Shown one piece after another: positions 11,228-21,566 of a stretch of DNA of 64,000 bases; positions within the stretch are counted from its first letter, which is position 1, and each line of letters begins with the position of its first letter. The translations under genes and the position numbers were made by a program. Location of the stretch: positions 124,001 through 188,000 of the forward strand of contig CP099428.1 in NCBI GenBank assembly GCA_024114885.1. The letters are read 5' to 3'. The stretch comes from Septoria linicola. Its lineage: Eukaryota; Ascomycota; Dothideomycetes; Mycosphaerellales; Mycosphaerellaceae. Below the pieces are notes generated by a model that did not search any database, was not told where the DNA came from, and was given only the letters and a program-made list of their open reading frames with translations.

Positions 11228-12933
11228 ATGACTTCCCGCGATGGCTACCAGTGGACAGAGAAGACAGGACTGGTGCAAGGCGTTCCGAGCATTGGAGTAA
11301 TACAGCCTCCCAGCAACATTGACCAAGCAGAAGAGAAGTACGATGTCATCTTCGTGAGTGCAGGCTACTGTGGCCTCACAGCAGCAAGAGATGCTGCCCT
11401 GAGTGGTGAGTCTAGCTCGGATGGATGCAATAGTATTGATGTCCAAGTTATGCTGATCGATCAACGACGTTAGGTCTCAAGGTGCTTCTGCTCGAAGCTC
11501 CCGATTGCATCGGTGGTCGATCCTGGTCTTCAAACATCGATGGTTATCCGTTCGAGATGGGCGGTACCTGGGTATCTTGGGGCCAGCCACACGTTTGGCG
11601 GGAGATCTGTCGCTACAACATGCGCAGCGAGCTCGAATTGTCGTATGATTTCTCGTCGGGCGTCAATCATTTTACCTTGACATCTAAAGATGGCACTCGA
11701 AACATGAGCCACGAAGAAGAAGTGCGTAGCTCATACTGATCAATAATGAGGATGCTGCCTAGACTCAGGACAAACTTATGCAATCAGCCTTGGAAAAGTT
11801 CGTAAACGTCGATGGCCAGAACGGGAAAGAGATCATGCCAAACCCGCATGACGAGTTCCGCAACCCAGAAGTGAAGAAGTTCGACAAATTGTCCGTTGCC
11901 GACCGCATGTCTCAGATCGAGCACCAATTATCGCCCGACGAGTATACTACAGTGTTGAGCTTCGTCGTGTTGTGCAGCTCTAGCACTCCTGACAAGACCA
12001 GCTTCTACGAATTCCTGCACTGGTGGGCACTCTGCAATCATTGCTACGAGCGTTGCATCGAGTATCTTATCAAGTACAAATTCCATGGGGGACAGTCGAG
12101 CTTCGCGATCAAGTTCTTCCAGGAGGCGTCAGCGACCGGAAACCTATCCTACGCATTCAGCACGCCCGTCTCGATTGTTAAGCAAACAGCCAAGCAGGTG
12201 GAGGTCCGGGCGAGGAGCGGAGCTGTCTATCACGGATCCAGAGTCATCTCTGCGGTGCCGCTTAACATCTTGAATGACATTGTCTTCGACTCACCGATGG
12301 CAGCAGGAAAGAAGGCTGCAGCGGAAACCGGCCATGTCAATAAATGTGTAAAGGTTCATGCTGAATGTCGGAATCCGGAGCTTCGATCGTGGACGGGAGT
12401 GAACTACCCCAAAGGTCAACTAATGTATGCTATCGGCGACGGCACCACTCCGAAAGGCAATACCCATATTGTGGCTTTCGGGGCTGATCATGGCCGCCTG
12501 GCGCCTCAGAAGGATATCGAAAAGACCAAGCAAGCCCTTCAGGACCTCACAAAGATGGACCTGGAAAGAGTGGTACGTGTCGTGCTACTGCATATCGATT
12601 CTTGAGATATTGACTGTGATCCAGGTCTTCCACAATTGGGCGGATGATGAGTTCGCGAAAGGCGCCTGGTAGGTCTCGATACGATCGATTTTGCACCCGC
12701 TGTGCTCAGGATACTGATTCTGCTTGCAGGTTCTTCTCACCTCCTGGCCTTGTGACAGAGCGACTCGACGACGGTGAGCAAAGCAAGGCCACGTTTACTT
12801 CGCAAACTCGGATTGGGCAGTTGGCTGGAGAAGCTTCATCGACGGTGCGATCGAAGAAGGGACAAGAGCAGCGTTCTCGGTGATCGCAGACTTGCGTGCA
12901 GAGCGAGGCCCAAAGGTAAAGAGTCTCTTATGA
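11228..12933 (+). pseudogene. maoN: monoamine oxidase (MAO-N-like), frameshifted
   Basis: Strong family match from the first residues (MTSRDGYQW) to the end. Exons: 11228-11405, 11474-11721, 11769-12572, 12625-12668 and 12730-12933, with GT..AG introns of 47-68 nt in consistent phases. MAO-N is a peroxisomal FAD enzyme that oxidises primary amines to aldehydes, releasing ammonia and peroxide. Kept motifs: GGRSWSSNIDGYP, FHNWADDEFAKGAW, and SDWAVGWRSFIDGAIEEGT at the C-terminus. That last block is read in another frame than the first part of exon 5: one base is missing near 12785-12790 (AAGGCC), so the native frame runs out at 12883. The FAD-binding GxGxxG reads SAGYCG, with its first Gly lost, and the family EARDRIGG block reads EAPDCIGG. 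I call it a probable pseudogene; a single sequencing slip would not explain the motif changes. Confidence 0.85.
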
Positions 12934-13150
12934 GCTGCCGTTGGAGGACCTCGTCTAAATAGTGGCCAGAGATGAAAACGGCCATGGCACTCCAAGATCG
13001 GGCCATGATGCACAAGCGAGCATTTTTTTTGCTATGCGTCCTCTCCATATCCTGTGACCCATCTGTGAGCCCGTTTCGCTTTGATCGAGTGAGTTTGATG
13101 AATATCGTATGAATTCGTGCGGCACTGGAGCAGAATCCGTACGGAGTGTA

Positions 13151-14600
13151 TCAAATTGCCAATACAGGTCTCAGGCGATCAAGATGTAAGGCCCAGCCAC
13201 CTGTGGGATGCTGTCTCCAGATGTCTCTCAGGCTCTCCATAGCGACCACGATATTCCTCATTCGCGTCTGTTGGTGTATTTGATCGAGCTTCGCCTCGAA
13301 ATACTGTCGGTCTTCTGGTAAAATGCTACTTGCGCCAGCAATGAAGTATGGCCACACCAGGCAGTGCATACCTGGCGTCTGCGCGCCAATGCTAGCAGTC
13401 AGCTCTCCTAAACATGAAATCTTAGCCTGTACAGGCTCTCGCTCGCTGCCTTGCGTCCTCTCCATGAGATAGATGTCTCGGGCCAGCTCGATCGCGCTCT
13501 TGTACGTGACAACCAAGTCTGACAAGCCTGGCTGAGAGATTTGGTGAGACAACAGCCAGTCCAGGTAAATTTCGAGATTGCCATCGAGAAGATTGATGCC
13601 GGCTTGGAATTCAATGAAAGCTGGTGTGAACAGCTGGAACATGGAGGGAAGAGTCAGCGATGCACACCGTAGCGAATCTTGCCGTCTTACATCCTGCTCT
13701 GCTGAAGCAAGAATGCACGGGCCCCGTTAGGAGCTTCAGCTATTGCACGCCCATCCTGCAGGGTTGCAGTAAGCATTTTGTACAAGTAGCCGAACTCTGT
13801 CGATCCAGTAACTGTCTCGCCAACAAGGAGCACCAATCATGTAATCAAGGTCGAGTAATTGAAGACCTGCGCATCTCCACCTTCAAGATTCGCGCGAAGT
13901 CTTGCGATGATGGCCGAGCGACCAATTTCTGCAATTTCAGATGATTGACCAGGCGCCGCAGAGAGGCGGAAAGCGGACACGACACAGACCGCTCGTTGGA
14001 CCAGATCATCTTGCATCGCACATGGCAGGACTAGGTGTCGGTATCCATTAGCAGGATTGTCAAATGCCACCATTGCAGGTGCGATGCTGCTCGAGACTGC
14101 CCATATCAGTACGAGTAATCAGAGAACTTGAGCGCTGTGAATAGAACCTACAATGGTCAAATAGCATCGAGATACCAGGTCGAAGTGGCTCAAGAAGTAG
14201 GCTGGATGACAAGTCAAAGCGCGGAACTTCGACGACATCCTGCATCTGACATTCTTCCGACGCTCCAGTTGCAGTGCTGCTTCTTTGACTGGAAGAAGAG
14301 CCCCCAACCACTTCCTGACTCGGCTTTGGTGAATCCCGCGATTCAGCTTGAGCACACAGCGCATCACCAGTTTCGGTCACAGCACTGGTACTGTGTGGCT
14401 GCGAGATACTCCGCCGCTCAGCTCGTCGCTTTGCATACCGCGCATAGTTCTGATCAGCTACGAAGCGGTACTGGAGACCAATACCGCTGCATTGAAGACC
14501 TTTAGTCGTGCATTTCTGGCAGGTCGGTTCTGTCTTGTCGCACTTGATGCGGCGCTTCGAGCATTGCTTGCAGCCGTCTCTTCGTCAAGCATCGCTGCAA
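13151..14600 (-). pseudogene. Zn2Cys6 fungal transcription factor, disrupted
   Basis: A full Zn(II)2Cys6 cluster is encoded at about 14490-14590 on the minus strand (GCKQCSKRRIKCDK, then CQKC..GLQC; spacing C2C6C6C2C6C). A Fungal_trans_2-type regulatory region follows (DLSSSLLLEPLRPGISMLFDHF, later LLVGETVTGSTEF and FQLFTPAF). An intron at 14151-14097 (55 nt) joins well. Two lesions are visible. An in-frame TGA lies at 13839-13837, inside the conserved block before LVLLVGETVTG. At the last intron (donor GTAAG near 13688) the expected acceptor before TTCCAGCTG at 13640 reads CAT in place of CAG. The 5' end is unresolved: an in-frame TGA lies just upstream of the zinc cluster, so a first exon must lie farther up. 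Probably the lost pathway regulator of the adjacent permease and oxidase (inference). Confidence 0.82.
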
Positions 14601-15537
14601 GAGTACTGCCGAAGTCTGGAGTATGTGGAGGACGCAAGACTCTCCGAACAGAAAAGAGGAGGCACGCTCTTGTCTCCCCTGCCAGACGATCTTGGCATAA
14701 CTAGGGTCTGAGAGTTGAGACTACGCCGCATCCAGCACTGCACGAAGCACAAATCCTGCGAGACAACAGGCGTCCACAATATTGTGGAGTTACAGTTTAA
14801 AATGGACAGATGCAAGGTATAGGTCATGGAGCTTCGATGCTTCGTTCAGGACACCATCTAAATGCTCTCTTGTGCCCTGTATGCGACGTCGTTGCACATT
14901 TAAAACCAAAGAGCTGCGAAGACTGCACGAAGACGAGATGCAGAAGACGCTCGTCCACTCCATGCTGCGGTCCATTTCGAGCATATCTGCTTACCAGTCA
15001 GCCAGAAATTCGAATATCACGCTTTCGTGACCTTCGACTTCACAGATTTGCACTGTTCGGAGCACGACATCACCTCTACAGAAGACGGCATTTCCGCCGG
15101 TATACTGGCAGCTCGCGTGGCCCTCACAAGCGTGAACCACATCGAAGAGATGCCGGCTTAGCTCAGCTCGGAGGTAAACATCAAGACATGCTCGCAGCTG
15201 GTTGGAAGGGCGACCCATCCCAGGATGAGCAGTCCTAAGCAATTTTGACGTGGCAGAGAATGGACAGGGAAGCGCTTGTCACATCTCTCGCGTGAGCAAT
15301 GTACAATGCTGCGCCCTTACGAGGGACTTTCCAGCTGTACAAGCACTTCACTTCGTCTTCACTGCCTTTTCTCCACTCCTCCGCCCCCAGCATGCACTGC
15401 CACAGTGGCACAAACCGCCACTCCTAATCCAACATGACTCAGAAATACTCACTCTGCCTAGTCGTACAAGTCGTGCTGCCACCACTCCCCTGACCAAAAC
15501 ATCCCACCACTCCGATGCGAATCAAAAGCTACCGAGC
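14601..15537. other. intergenic, missing first exon of the regulator possible
   Basis: No protein-like frame is recognised. The first exon of the minus-strand regulator probably lies in 14600-14830. An open frame at 15250-15813 on the plus strand merely runs through the next gene in part and is not considered a gene. Confidence 0.4.
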
Positions 15538-16111
15538 ATGATTATTTCCGGCAAGACTGCGATTGCGCGAGGCATCATCACCAGTCTAAAAGACACGGCA
15601 ATCCAAATCCCAACCCTGCGGCGTCGACCTCAGTCTCCGCAAAATCTTCCACTGGACTTCACTCGGCACAGTGGACTTCTCCAATCAGTTTCGCACTGGC
15701 TCCAAGACAGAAGCACTCGAGTTCAGCGGAAACCCAAAGTCCATCCATCTCAAAACCGGAAGCTACATGGTCGAGTTCAACGAGGAAGTGAACATCCATC
15801 CCACTGGACATAATGGGTCAAGTGTTTGTTCGCAGCTCATTGTGGCGCACTGGCGCTCTGATCAGTGCTGGAGTGGTAAGTCTCTGCCATTCTCGCGCAG
15901 TGCCCAACGCACGAGATTCTGGTGATGTGCTTTCGTGCGAGAACAGATGTACAGCGGGTACAAAGGGGCTGTAGGTGCGATGCTCCAAGTCGTCAATCCG
16001 CATGGCATCACGTTGCATGAGAACGCGAGGTTGGCGCAGATGGTTTTCCACGAGATGTCGGAGGTGGTTGAGGGCTACTCTGGGGTGTATCAGGGTGCGA
16101 AAGGGCTTTGA
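15538..16111 (+). pseudogene. dCTP deaminase/dUTPase-like gene with two frame breaks
   Basis: Encodes a single-domain deoxyuridine/deoxycytidine triphosphate hydrolase-like protein; the family keeps dUTP out of DNA and makes dUMP. Blocks recognised: MIISGKTAIARGIITSLKD at the start, GVDLSLRKIFHWTSLGTVDF, FVRSSLWRTGALISAGV, then after an intron (15876-15946, 71 nt) GYKGAVGAMLQVVNPHG and MVFHEMSEVVEGYSGVYQG. The blocks lie in three different frames: one extra base near 15608 (a CCC run) and one near 15813 (a GGG run). Without those two bases the exons sum to 501 nt, 166 aa, with a phase-0 intron, so both are single-base insertions. The sequence resembles the archaeal-type Dcd/Dut family more than the usual trimeric eukaryotic dUTPase. 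It could be real decay or base-calling error in short homopolymers. Confidence 0.75.
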
Positions 16112-16437
16112 GTGATTCGTTGCTGCAGCCATGGATCTTGCAATTAGATCTTTTGCTATTGCTCGGTCTTCTGCAACTATTATTGAACCAACCAGACGTC
16201 CGGACAAGGCGATTCTCGCAAACAGGCCTCGCTAGCCCTAAATCTGCGCTCTCATTTGCTGAGATGTCGTAGGAGCTGCGAAGGAAGCGGCCCGCGAAGC
16301 GCGGCCGCGTTGGGCTGCCAAGCACTCTTTGGCTTTCGAAGCGCCTAAGGGCTGAGATAGAAAGAGTCGGAGAGCTGAGATAGGCGACAGCATTTGACTT
16401 ATGTGCGAGTGGCCTGGAAGTTATCTCGTTTCCTAAC

Positions 16438-17416
16438 ATGTCTCAGCTTCATGCAACGATGGCCGTGGAATCAGCCCCATCACAGCCCGTCGACCTGTCG
16501 AGCCAGCTCAAACACCATGAAGTCACTTTCAATGAAGTAAACAACGGACAGGCACTACCACATCCTCTTTCGGAAGACGAAAAAGGCATCAAACAGCCTA
16601 TGATTGATACCAACACTATTGCGTCTGCAGCCCTTCCCATCAAGAATGGACCCGTCACCAAACCACCAATCCTCTGTCTCGGTTTCGCACGAACAGGCAC
16701 AGCATCCTTAGCCGAAGCCCTGCGCATCCTAGGCCACCCAAACGTCCACCACGGCACCAGCCTCGGCGCCACAGATCCCATGTACGAGGACCTAGGCCGG
16801 GCAGCAGATGCCTCATTCCCCGTCCCTACCCACATACACCGGCGTACCCTTCACCCGTGCCAACTGGAACCACATCTTCGGCAAATACGACGCCGTAACA
16901 GACATAGCGTCCTTCTTCGCCGAGAGCCTCATCGCCGCATATCCCGACGCCCAAGTCATCTTGGTAGAAAGGGACGTAGACAAATGGTACCCGAGCTGGA
17001 AATCCGCGCTAAGACGTATGGGCGTCTCCGGCTGAAATCGCGCATGATCTTGAAGTTGGAGGCCTTTTCTGGTCTGCAGGGCGGAACTGCCAGTCAGAAA
17101 TTCCACGTACGGATGGACGCAGACTGTGAAGCGGAAGGATCTGTATCGTAAAGCTAAGCAGGCGTATGTGAGGCATTACAAGACTGTCAGGGAGAGCGTG
17201 AAGCCGGAATTGTTGCTTGATTTTCAATTCAAGGACGGGTGGAAGCCGTTATGTGAGTTCTTGGGTAAGGAAGTTCCGGATGTGGAGTTCCCGAGGATCA
17301 ATGATGCGGCTTCGTATAGGGAATATATCGCTGGAGCTGAGAAGGAGGGATTTGAGGTTATCAAGAAGAGGATTATGACGGGGAAGAAGCTGGCGGAGCA
17401 GAGATCGATAATCTAG
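16438..17416 (+). pseudogene. sulfotransferase-family (Sulfotransfer_4) gene, frameshifted
   Basis: Starts at ATG 16438 and opens normally. A P-loop-like 5'-PSB motif (LCLGFARTGTASLAEAL) is near residue 80, followed by LGHPNVHHG. Near 16815-16822, in a CCCC run, the reading shifts by one, and the homologous text continues in the next frame (PTYTGVPFTRANWNHIFGKY; AYPDAQVILVERDVDKW) until a stop at 17033. The C-terminal part (GWTQTVKRKDLYRKAKQAY; LCEFLGKEVPDVEFPRIN) is in another frame from about 17110 to 17416. At least two frame changes are therefore needed. The intact protein would be about 320 aa. The substrate is unknown. It sits in the run of damaged genes from 11.2 to 17.4 kb. Confidence 0.72.
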
Positions 17417-17750
17417 ATGGCAGCAGGATGTCGATGCAGGGGGTGGAGGCTAATGGCATCCGGTTAGCCCTGGGTGTGCGCTGTAGCTAAATTAGGGTCC
17501 ACCGCACGTTGAAGTTCGTCGAACATCGTTCGTAGCTGTCAAAGTGCCGCGCAGTGTGCTGAAAGAGCGTCTGGTGAAAGCCTCAAAACAGCAATTAGGT
17601 AGAAATCGATAAGTCGTACATACTAGTCAGGGTATCATGGTACAGCGCAGCGCTGCGTTGTAATTTCCTTCACTCGTTCGCTTCACAGATCCAAAGCGCT
17701 CTCATGCTGAACGCCACTCGAAACAATGCAACACTTCCTCTCTTCTAATC
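17417..17750. other. intergenic
   Basis: 334 bp between the sulfotransferase relic and the RhoGAP stop codon. Nothing is recognised apart from 3' flanks. Confidence 0.5.
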
Positions 17751-20429
17751 TCAATGCTTGCTCGACGCCCTCCGCCCGAGGTCCACCAATGCAGTCGCAG
17801 TAGTAGCCCGCTCTTCGTACAGCCTCCTCAAATCGTCCACACTACTTTTCTTCAAGTTCAGCTTCCTTGGCTCTAGCGTAGCACTGCTCGATGGTGGAGG
17901 CGAAGTCGTCGACCCTCTGCTTTCCCAGCTATTCATCCTATTGAGTAGTCCGGCGGAGGGAGCACGCGGCTTCGGCATGTTGGGCGCAGTAGGACCACTA
18001 CTCGGTCCATCCAAATTCGTACCCGTGATGACGGGGACAATCGTGTGTGACTTTCTAGCAGGTAAGATTGGCTTAGCTAGAGACTGGATGTCTGGTCCTT
18101 GCCTGTTCGCCGAAGCTGGCCAGGATGGTTTGCGGAAGCCATCAGTTCCAGATGTTGAAGTTGAAGATTGTGGTGTCTTCACAGCCAGATCTGCAGGTGA
18201 CGCGTGGACTGCTGTTTCTGACGGGTTTGAACTAGCCGAAGCAGCTCGAGTATCGACCACGTTGTTCTGCGTCAGATCGTTAGCAGCTTGCCGGGCAGCC
18301 ATTTCGGCCAGGAGTGCATTCGTCCCCGGGGGCATAACGGGCATGGAAGGAGCAGTGCTAGGGCTGATGCTTGTGCTTGCAAACTGGGAGGTGTTCTGTA
18401 GTTCCGGGTGATCTGGCTTGCTCTCACCCTTCACCGAAGCCTGCCTACTAACAGGCTTGCGCTTGGGTATTTCTGTCATAGCCGCTGGAAATGGGTGTCC
18501 AGTAATCTCTGCGGACACTGGTCGGCTCCTTGATGCCTCGCCAGAAACTGGGCGTCGTATCACGGGCTTTTGTGCCTTCATCTCGTCCATGAGGTCGAAG
18601 CTGGAATCACTGTTCCTATTTAGTGCAAAGCCATCGGCGGGAACTTGCACGAAGCTACCAGGAGAGTCAGAACGTGGCAAACTTCTGCCTTCTCTGTCAA
18701 AGATGCTCGAGTATCTCGGCGGCTCGGCTGGTCCTATCGTGTCGGGCATAGCAGTGTGGGAGCCAGGGGAAGGATCGCAAACTGGCGTCGGCTTCTTCTT
18801 AGGTAGCTTGGGCAGCTCCACATTGGGGATATGTGGCGCCAAGGCTGCTTTCAGGGACGCTGCTCTAGAGCGTCGTCGAGGAGGTAGCGCTGGAGGTTTC
18901 TCATTCGACGAGTCCGAGCCATCTGACTCGTTCATGGATATTCTGTGGCCAATCTGGCCCTTTTCATCGTACTCATTCGGCCCTGCAGATCGTCGACGCG
19001 CTTGCTCGAGAGGATCTTCATACTGGTTGCTGTCGCTTGGTGCTTGCAGGTCAGCATAGAAGCTGTTCTCATCGAGCTCCAGCCCCGTTCGAAGCTGTAG
19101 CCACATCTCGATGGCAGCTTGCAAGATCCGCTTGACGATCGTTGAGGCCTTCGCATCAGCCATCTGATCCGACCCGCAGACCAAGCACATGGAGAAACAG
19201 ATTGCCAGATTCTCAGCACTCATCTTGTTGTCTGGCTCGTGTTCTGCGACAATCGAGAGCAGAGGCAGGAGGTGCCTCGTCAAGATCTCTCTGGCTGTGG
19301 GAGACAGAGGAGACACAGACGAGCTGGGCAGAATGAAGTCTACCAGATCTTCTGGCGTGACTTGCATGTCTGAGTTGTTGTATCTCTCTCGTAAGAAAGC
19401 ATAGCTCGACTCTGGAAAGATGGGCTCACGCAGCTCCCGGTACCATGTCTTGATGAGGGATGCCGCAGAATGAACACCATATGCATCTTCCAACCTTATC
19501 TCATCAACTAGCGATTTGTCCAGTCCAGGCTGGACGAATGTAGCACCCATCTCTTTCCACACAATCCACTGCTGGCCACGATCGTAGGCTTCCTTGAGGA
19601 CGCCTGTCAAGGTGGAGTGCGGTGGGATGCGAAAGACACCTTCAGTCTTGACATTTACAGGTTCGAGCAGGAAAGTGGTTGTCTCTCTGAGCACTCTCGG
19701 CAGCCTCGTCTTGCCCGTGTTGATGTTCTTGGGCAGTGGATGTCTGACGCCGAACGCGCGTCTGCCGGTCACATATGGCGAGAAGATGTCGGGCGAGTAC
19801 TTTCGGTCCTGCAAGTATGCTGAAGGCGGTATCAATAGCTTCTCGATAGGAATGTGAAGAGCCAAGGCAGTCAGAGAGTTGACGTGAACTATCTTTCGTC
19901 GAAACTTGGGCGAAACGATAGTGCCAAAGATGTTGAGCAGCACTCTGACCCACGTGCGAGGATGCACGATATACAGCATCGCCAGTTTCTTCCGCAGTGC
20001 TCTGCCCAGAACGTGGTATGCTTGCAGATACCAGCCAGTGGCAGGACCTTGCTTTTTCTCTGCAGTGGCATTGTCTGGCGGACCACCTGCAAAGAAGACT
20101 ATCTCATATTCGGTTCCGGATAGCAGCTCGTCTTCGCCAGGAAGTCGAGCAAGTACGTAGGAGAGTAACGTGTCATAGTCGACCTCGAACGCATCTGGAA
20201 ATGCTGCTGCGTTGAGAATATACACGGGTCGGCCATCTTTCGAAGGATGTGGTGAGCGGTAGAGGATGGTCGCGGCGATGGCAGCAAGTTCTGGTAAATA
20301 GTCCTCCGAGTCCTCTGCAGGCGGCACCGTCGAGAGGGAGTTGCTCCTAGCACGTCCACCTCGCCGCTGTGCGTCTGCTTGAAGGGCACTTCTCAAAGCG
20401 GAACGCATGTTGGAGACGGTCGAGGGCAT
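17751..20429 (-). CDS. CRAL-TRIO-like plus RhoGAP domain protein (Ecm25-like)
   Basis: Single 892-codon exon. Residues about 50-220 form a Sec14/CRAL-TRIO_2-like domain (RPVYILNAAAFPDAFEVDYDTLLSYVLARLPG; LYIVHPRTWVRVLLNIFG). Residues about 240-440 form a RhoGAP domain with the arginine-finger motif EGVFRIP (Arg267) and the block ENLAICFSMCLV. This pair is known from p50RhoGAP/ARHGAP1 and, in fungi, from Ecm25-like proteins; the role is to stimulate GTP hydrolysis on Rho/Cdc42 GTPases, probably at membranes. The second half is low-complexity and rich in Pro, Ser and basic residues, with PPALPPRRRSR as an SH3-ligand candidate. The gene is intact. The ATG at 20429 is the first in frame and lies about 1.1 kb from the divergent asparagine synthetase gene. 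Confidence 0.92.
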   Translation of the reverse strand: MPSTVSNMRSALRSALQADAQRRGGRARSNSLSTVPPAEDSEDYLPELAAIAATILYRSPHPSKDGRPVYILNAAAFPDAFEVDYDTLLSYVLARLPGEDELLSGTEYEIVFFAGGPPDNATAEKKQGPATGWYLQAYHVLGRALRKKLAMLYIVHPRTWVRVLLNIFGTIVSPKFRRKIVHVNSLTALALHIPIEKLLIPPSAYLQDRKYSPDIFSPYVTGRRAFGVRHPLPKNINTGKTRLPRVLRETTTFLLEPVNVKTEGVFRIPPHSTLTGVLKEAYDRGQQWIVWKEMGATFVQPGLDKSLVDEIRLEDAYGVHSAASLIKTWYRELREPIFPESSYAFLRERYNNSDMQVTPEDLVDFILPSSSVSPLSPTAREILTRHLLPLLSIVAEHEPDNKMSAENLAICFSMCLVCGSDQMADAKASTIVKRILQAAIEMWLQLRTGLELDENSFYADLQAPSDSNQYEDPLEQARRRSAGPNEYDEKGQIGHRISMNESDGSDSSNEKPPALPPRRRSRAASLKAALAPHIPNVELPKLPKKKPTPVCDPSPGSHTAMPDTIGPAEPPRYSSIFDREGRSLPRSDSPGSFVQVPADGFALNRNSDSSFDLMDEMKAQKPVIRRPVSGEASRSRPVSAEITGHPFPAAMTEIPKRKPVSRQASVKGESKPDHPELQNTSQFASTSISPSTAPSMPVMPPGTNALLAEMAARQAANDLTQNNVVDTRAASASSNPSETAVHASPADLAVKTPQSSTSTSGTDGFRKPSWPASANRQGPDIQSLAKPILPARKSHTIVPVITGTNLDGPSSGPTAPNMPKPRAPSAGLLNRMNSWESRGSTTSPPPSSSATLEPRKLNLKKSSVDDLRRLYEERATTATALVDLGRRASSKH

Positions 20430-21566
20430 GGCGAGGAGGAGGAGGAGAGAAGGGAGGAGGAAGGGAAGGTCGACGCGTGTGGTGCTAGTCTACTGCTGCT
20501 GATTACCGATTGAGCTGTTCGTCGTCATCTGGCGCGCATCCCTGTCGCTATCTCATTGTCTCGGGCAACACCAGACGAAGACCACACACACGACGCGGAG
20601 ATTGTGGCGCGCTGGGGGGAAGATCACGGTGTGGTGGTGCCGTTGGGATGCTCGCGGGACAAGCCTGGCTTCCAAGATGAAATGCTAGCGTCTAAGAATA
20701 ATACGAATGCAGTTTGGTCATGCTTCGAAAACAGGTGTGCTCTTATTTGGCAGCCTGGAAGATGAGCAACACTGACAAGAATGTCCACGCAACCAGGAAA
20801 ATGGAACATGAAACTCGACGTCAACAATGCATGTCCCGGTTCTCACATGCACCCAAGACGTGTCTCCATATGCAGGGTTGAATTGCATTGCAGCCACGCT
20901 CGCGTAGATCCGTCGCTAGTTAGTTTGCTTATCTTTCGCGTGCCTCGTCCGAATACTGTGGCCGACGAAGCATCCTTTCCTGCAGCACGAACCTCACTGT
21001 TCATCGTGACCAGGCAGCATTCAAAGCCGAATAGCTGTTGCATTACCACAGAGACCTCGAAGTAGTTATGAAGTGCGGCTTCAAACGAGTAGTGTCTGCA
21101 TTGAGGTGTCGCTGATCTGAAGCCACCAGTGGATTTGTCAAAGTTGTACTTGCCATTGAATGGGTGACTAAGCATGAAATGTCTGGGATGTCCAACATAA
21201 ACGACTGACCGAACGATCGAGCCACCTCACACGAAAACGAGGACGCGGGAGGTGTAAGTATACCAAACATGACCAAAGCATGTGGCACTTCACATGGACG
21301 CAAGAAGAATTTGTTGGATGCAAGGTTGGGGTCGTGCATGACATTGGCGACGCGTAGATCCGCTCGCTAGAACTAGCTTTCTTGATTGCTGATCTCGGCC
21401 GGCATCGCAGTGTGAAATTCGGGCGTTTGAGACAATCGGATGACTGTGAACAAAGGTTAGTCATATTTGGCGCGGCGAGATAGATACACCTGCAGCCATT
21501 GCAGACTTTCTACTTCTTCCACCACACTCACACCACCACGAACACCTCCGGCAGGCTCGAGTCACA
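20430..21566. promoter_or_regulatory. divergent intergenic region, RhoGAP / asparagine synthetase
   Basis: 1.1 kb between divergent starts. Purine- and GA-rich tracts lie just upstream of the RhoGAP ATG (20428-20465), and C-rich and CACA runs just upstream of 21567. No clear bZIP TGASTCA site was found by eye. The short frames inside are not protein-like. Confidence 0.45.

Noticed and set aside
15250..15813. 187-codon plus-strand frame before and across the dUTPase-like gene
   Set aside because: Only its last part overlaps conserved text, and it changes frame against the family; the upstream half is not protein-like.
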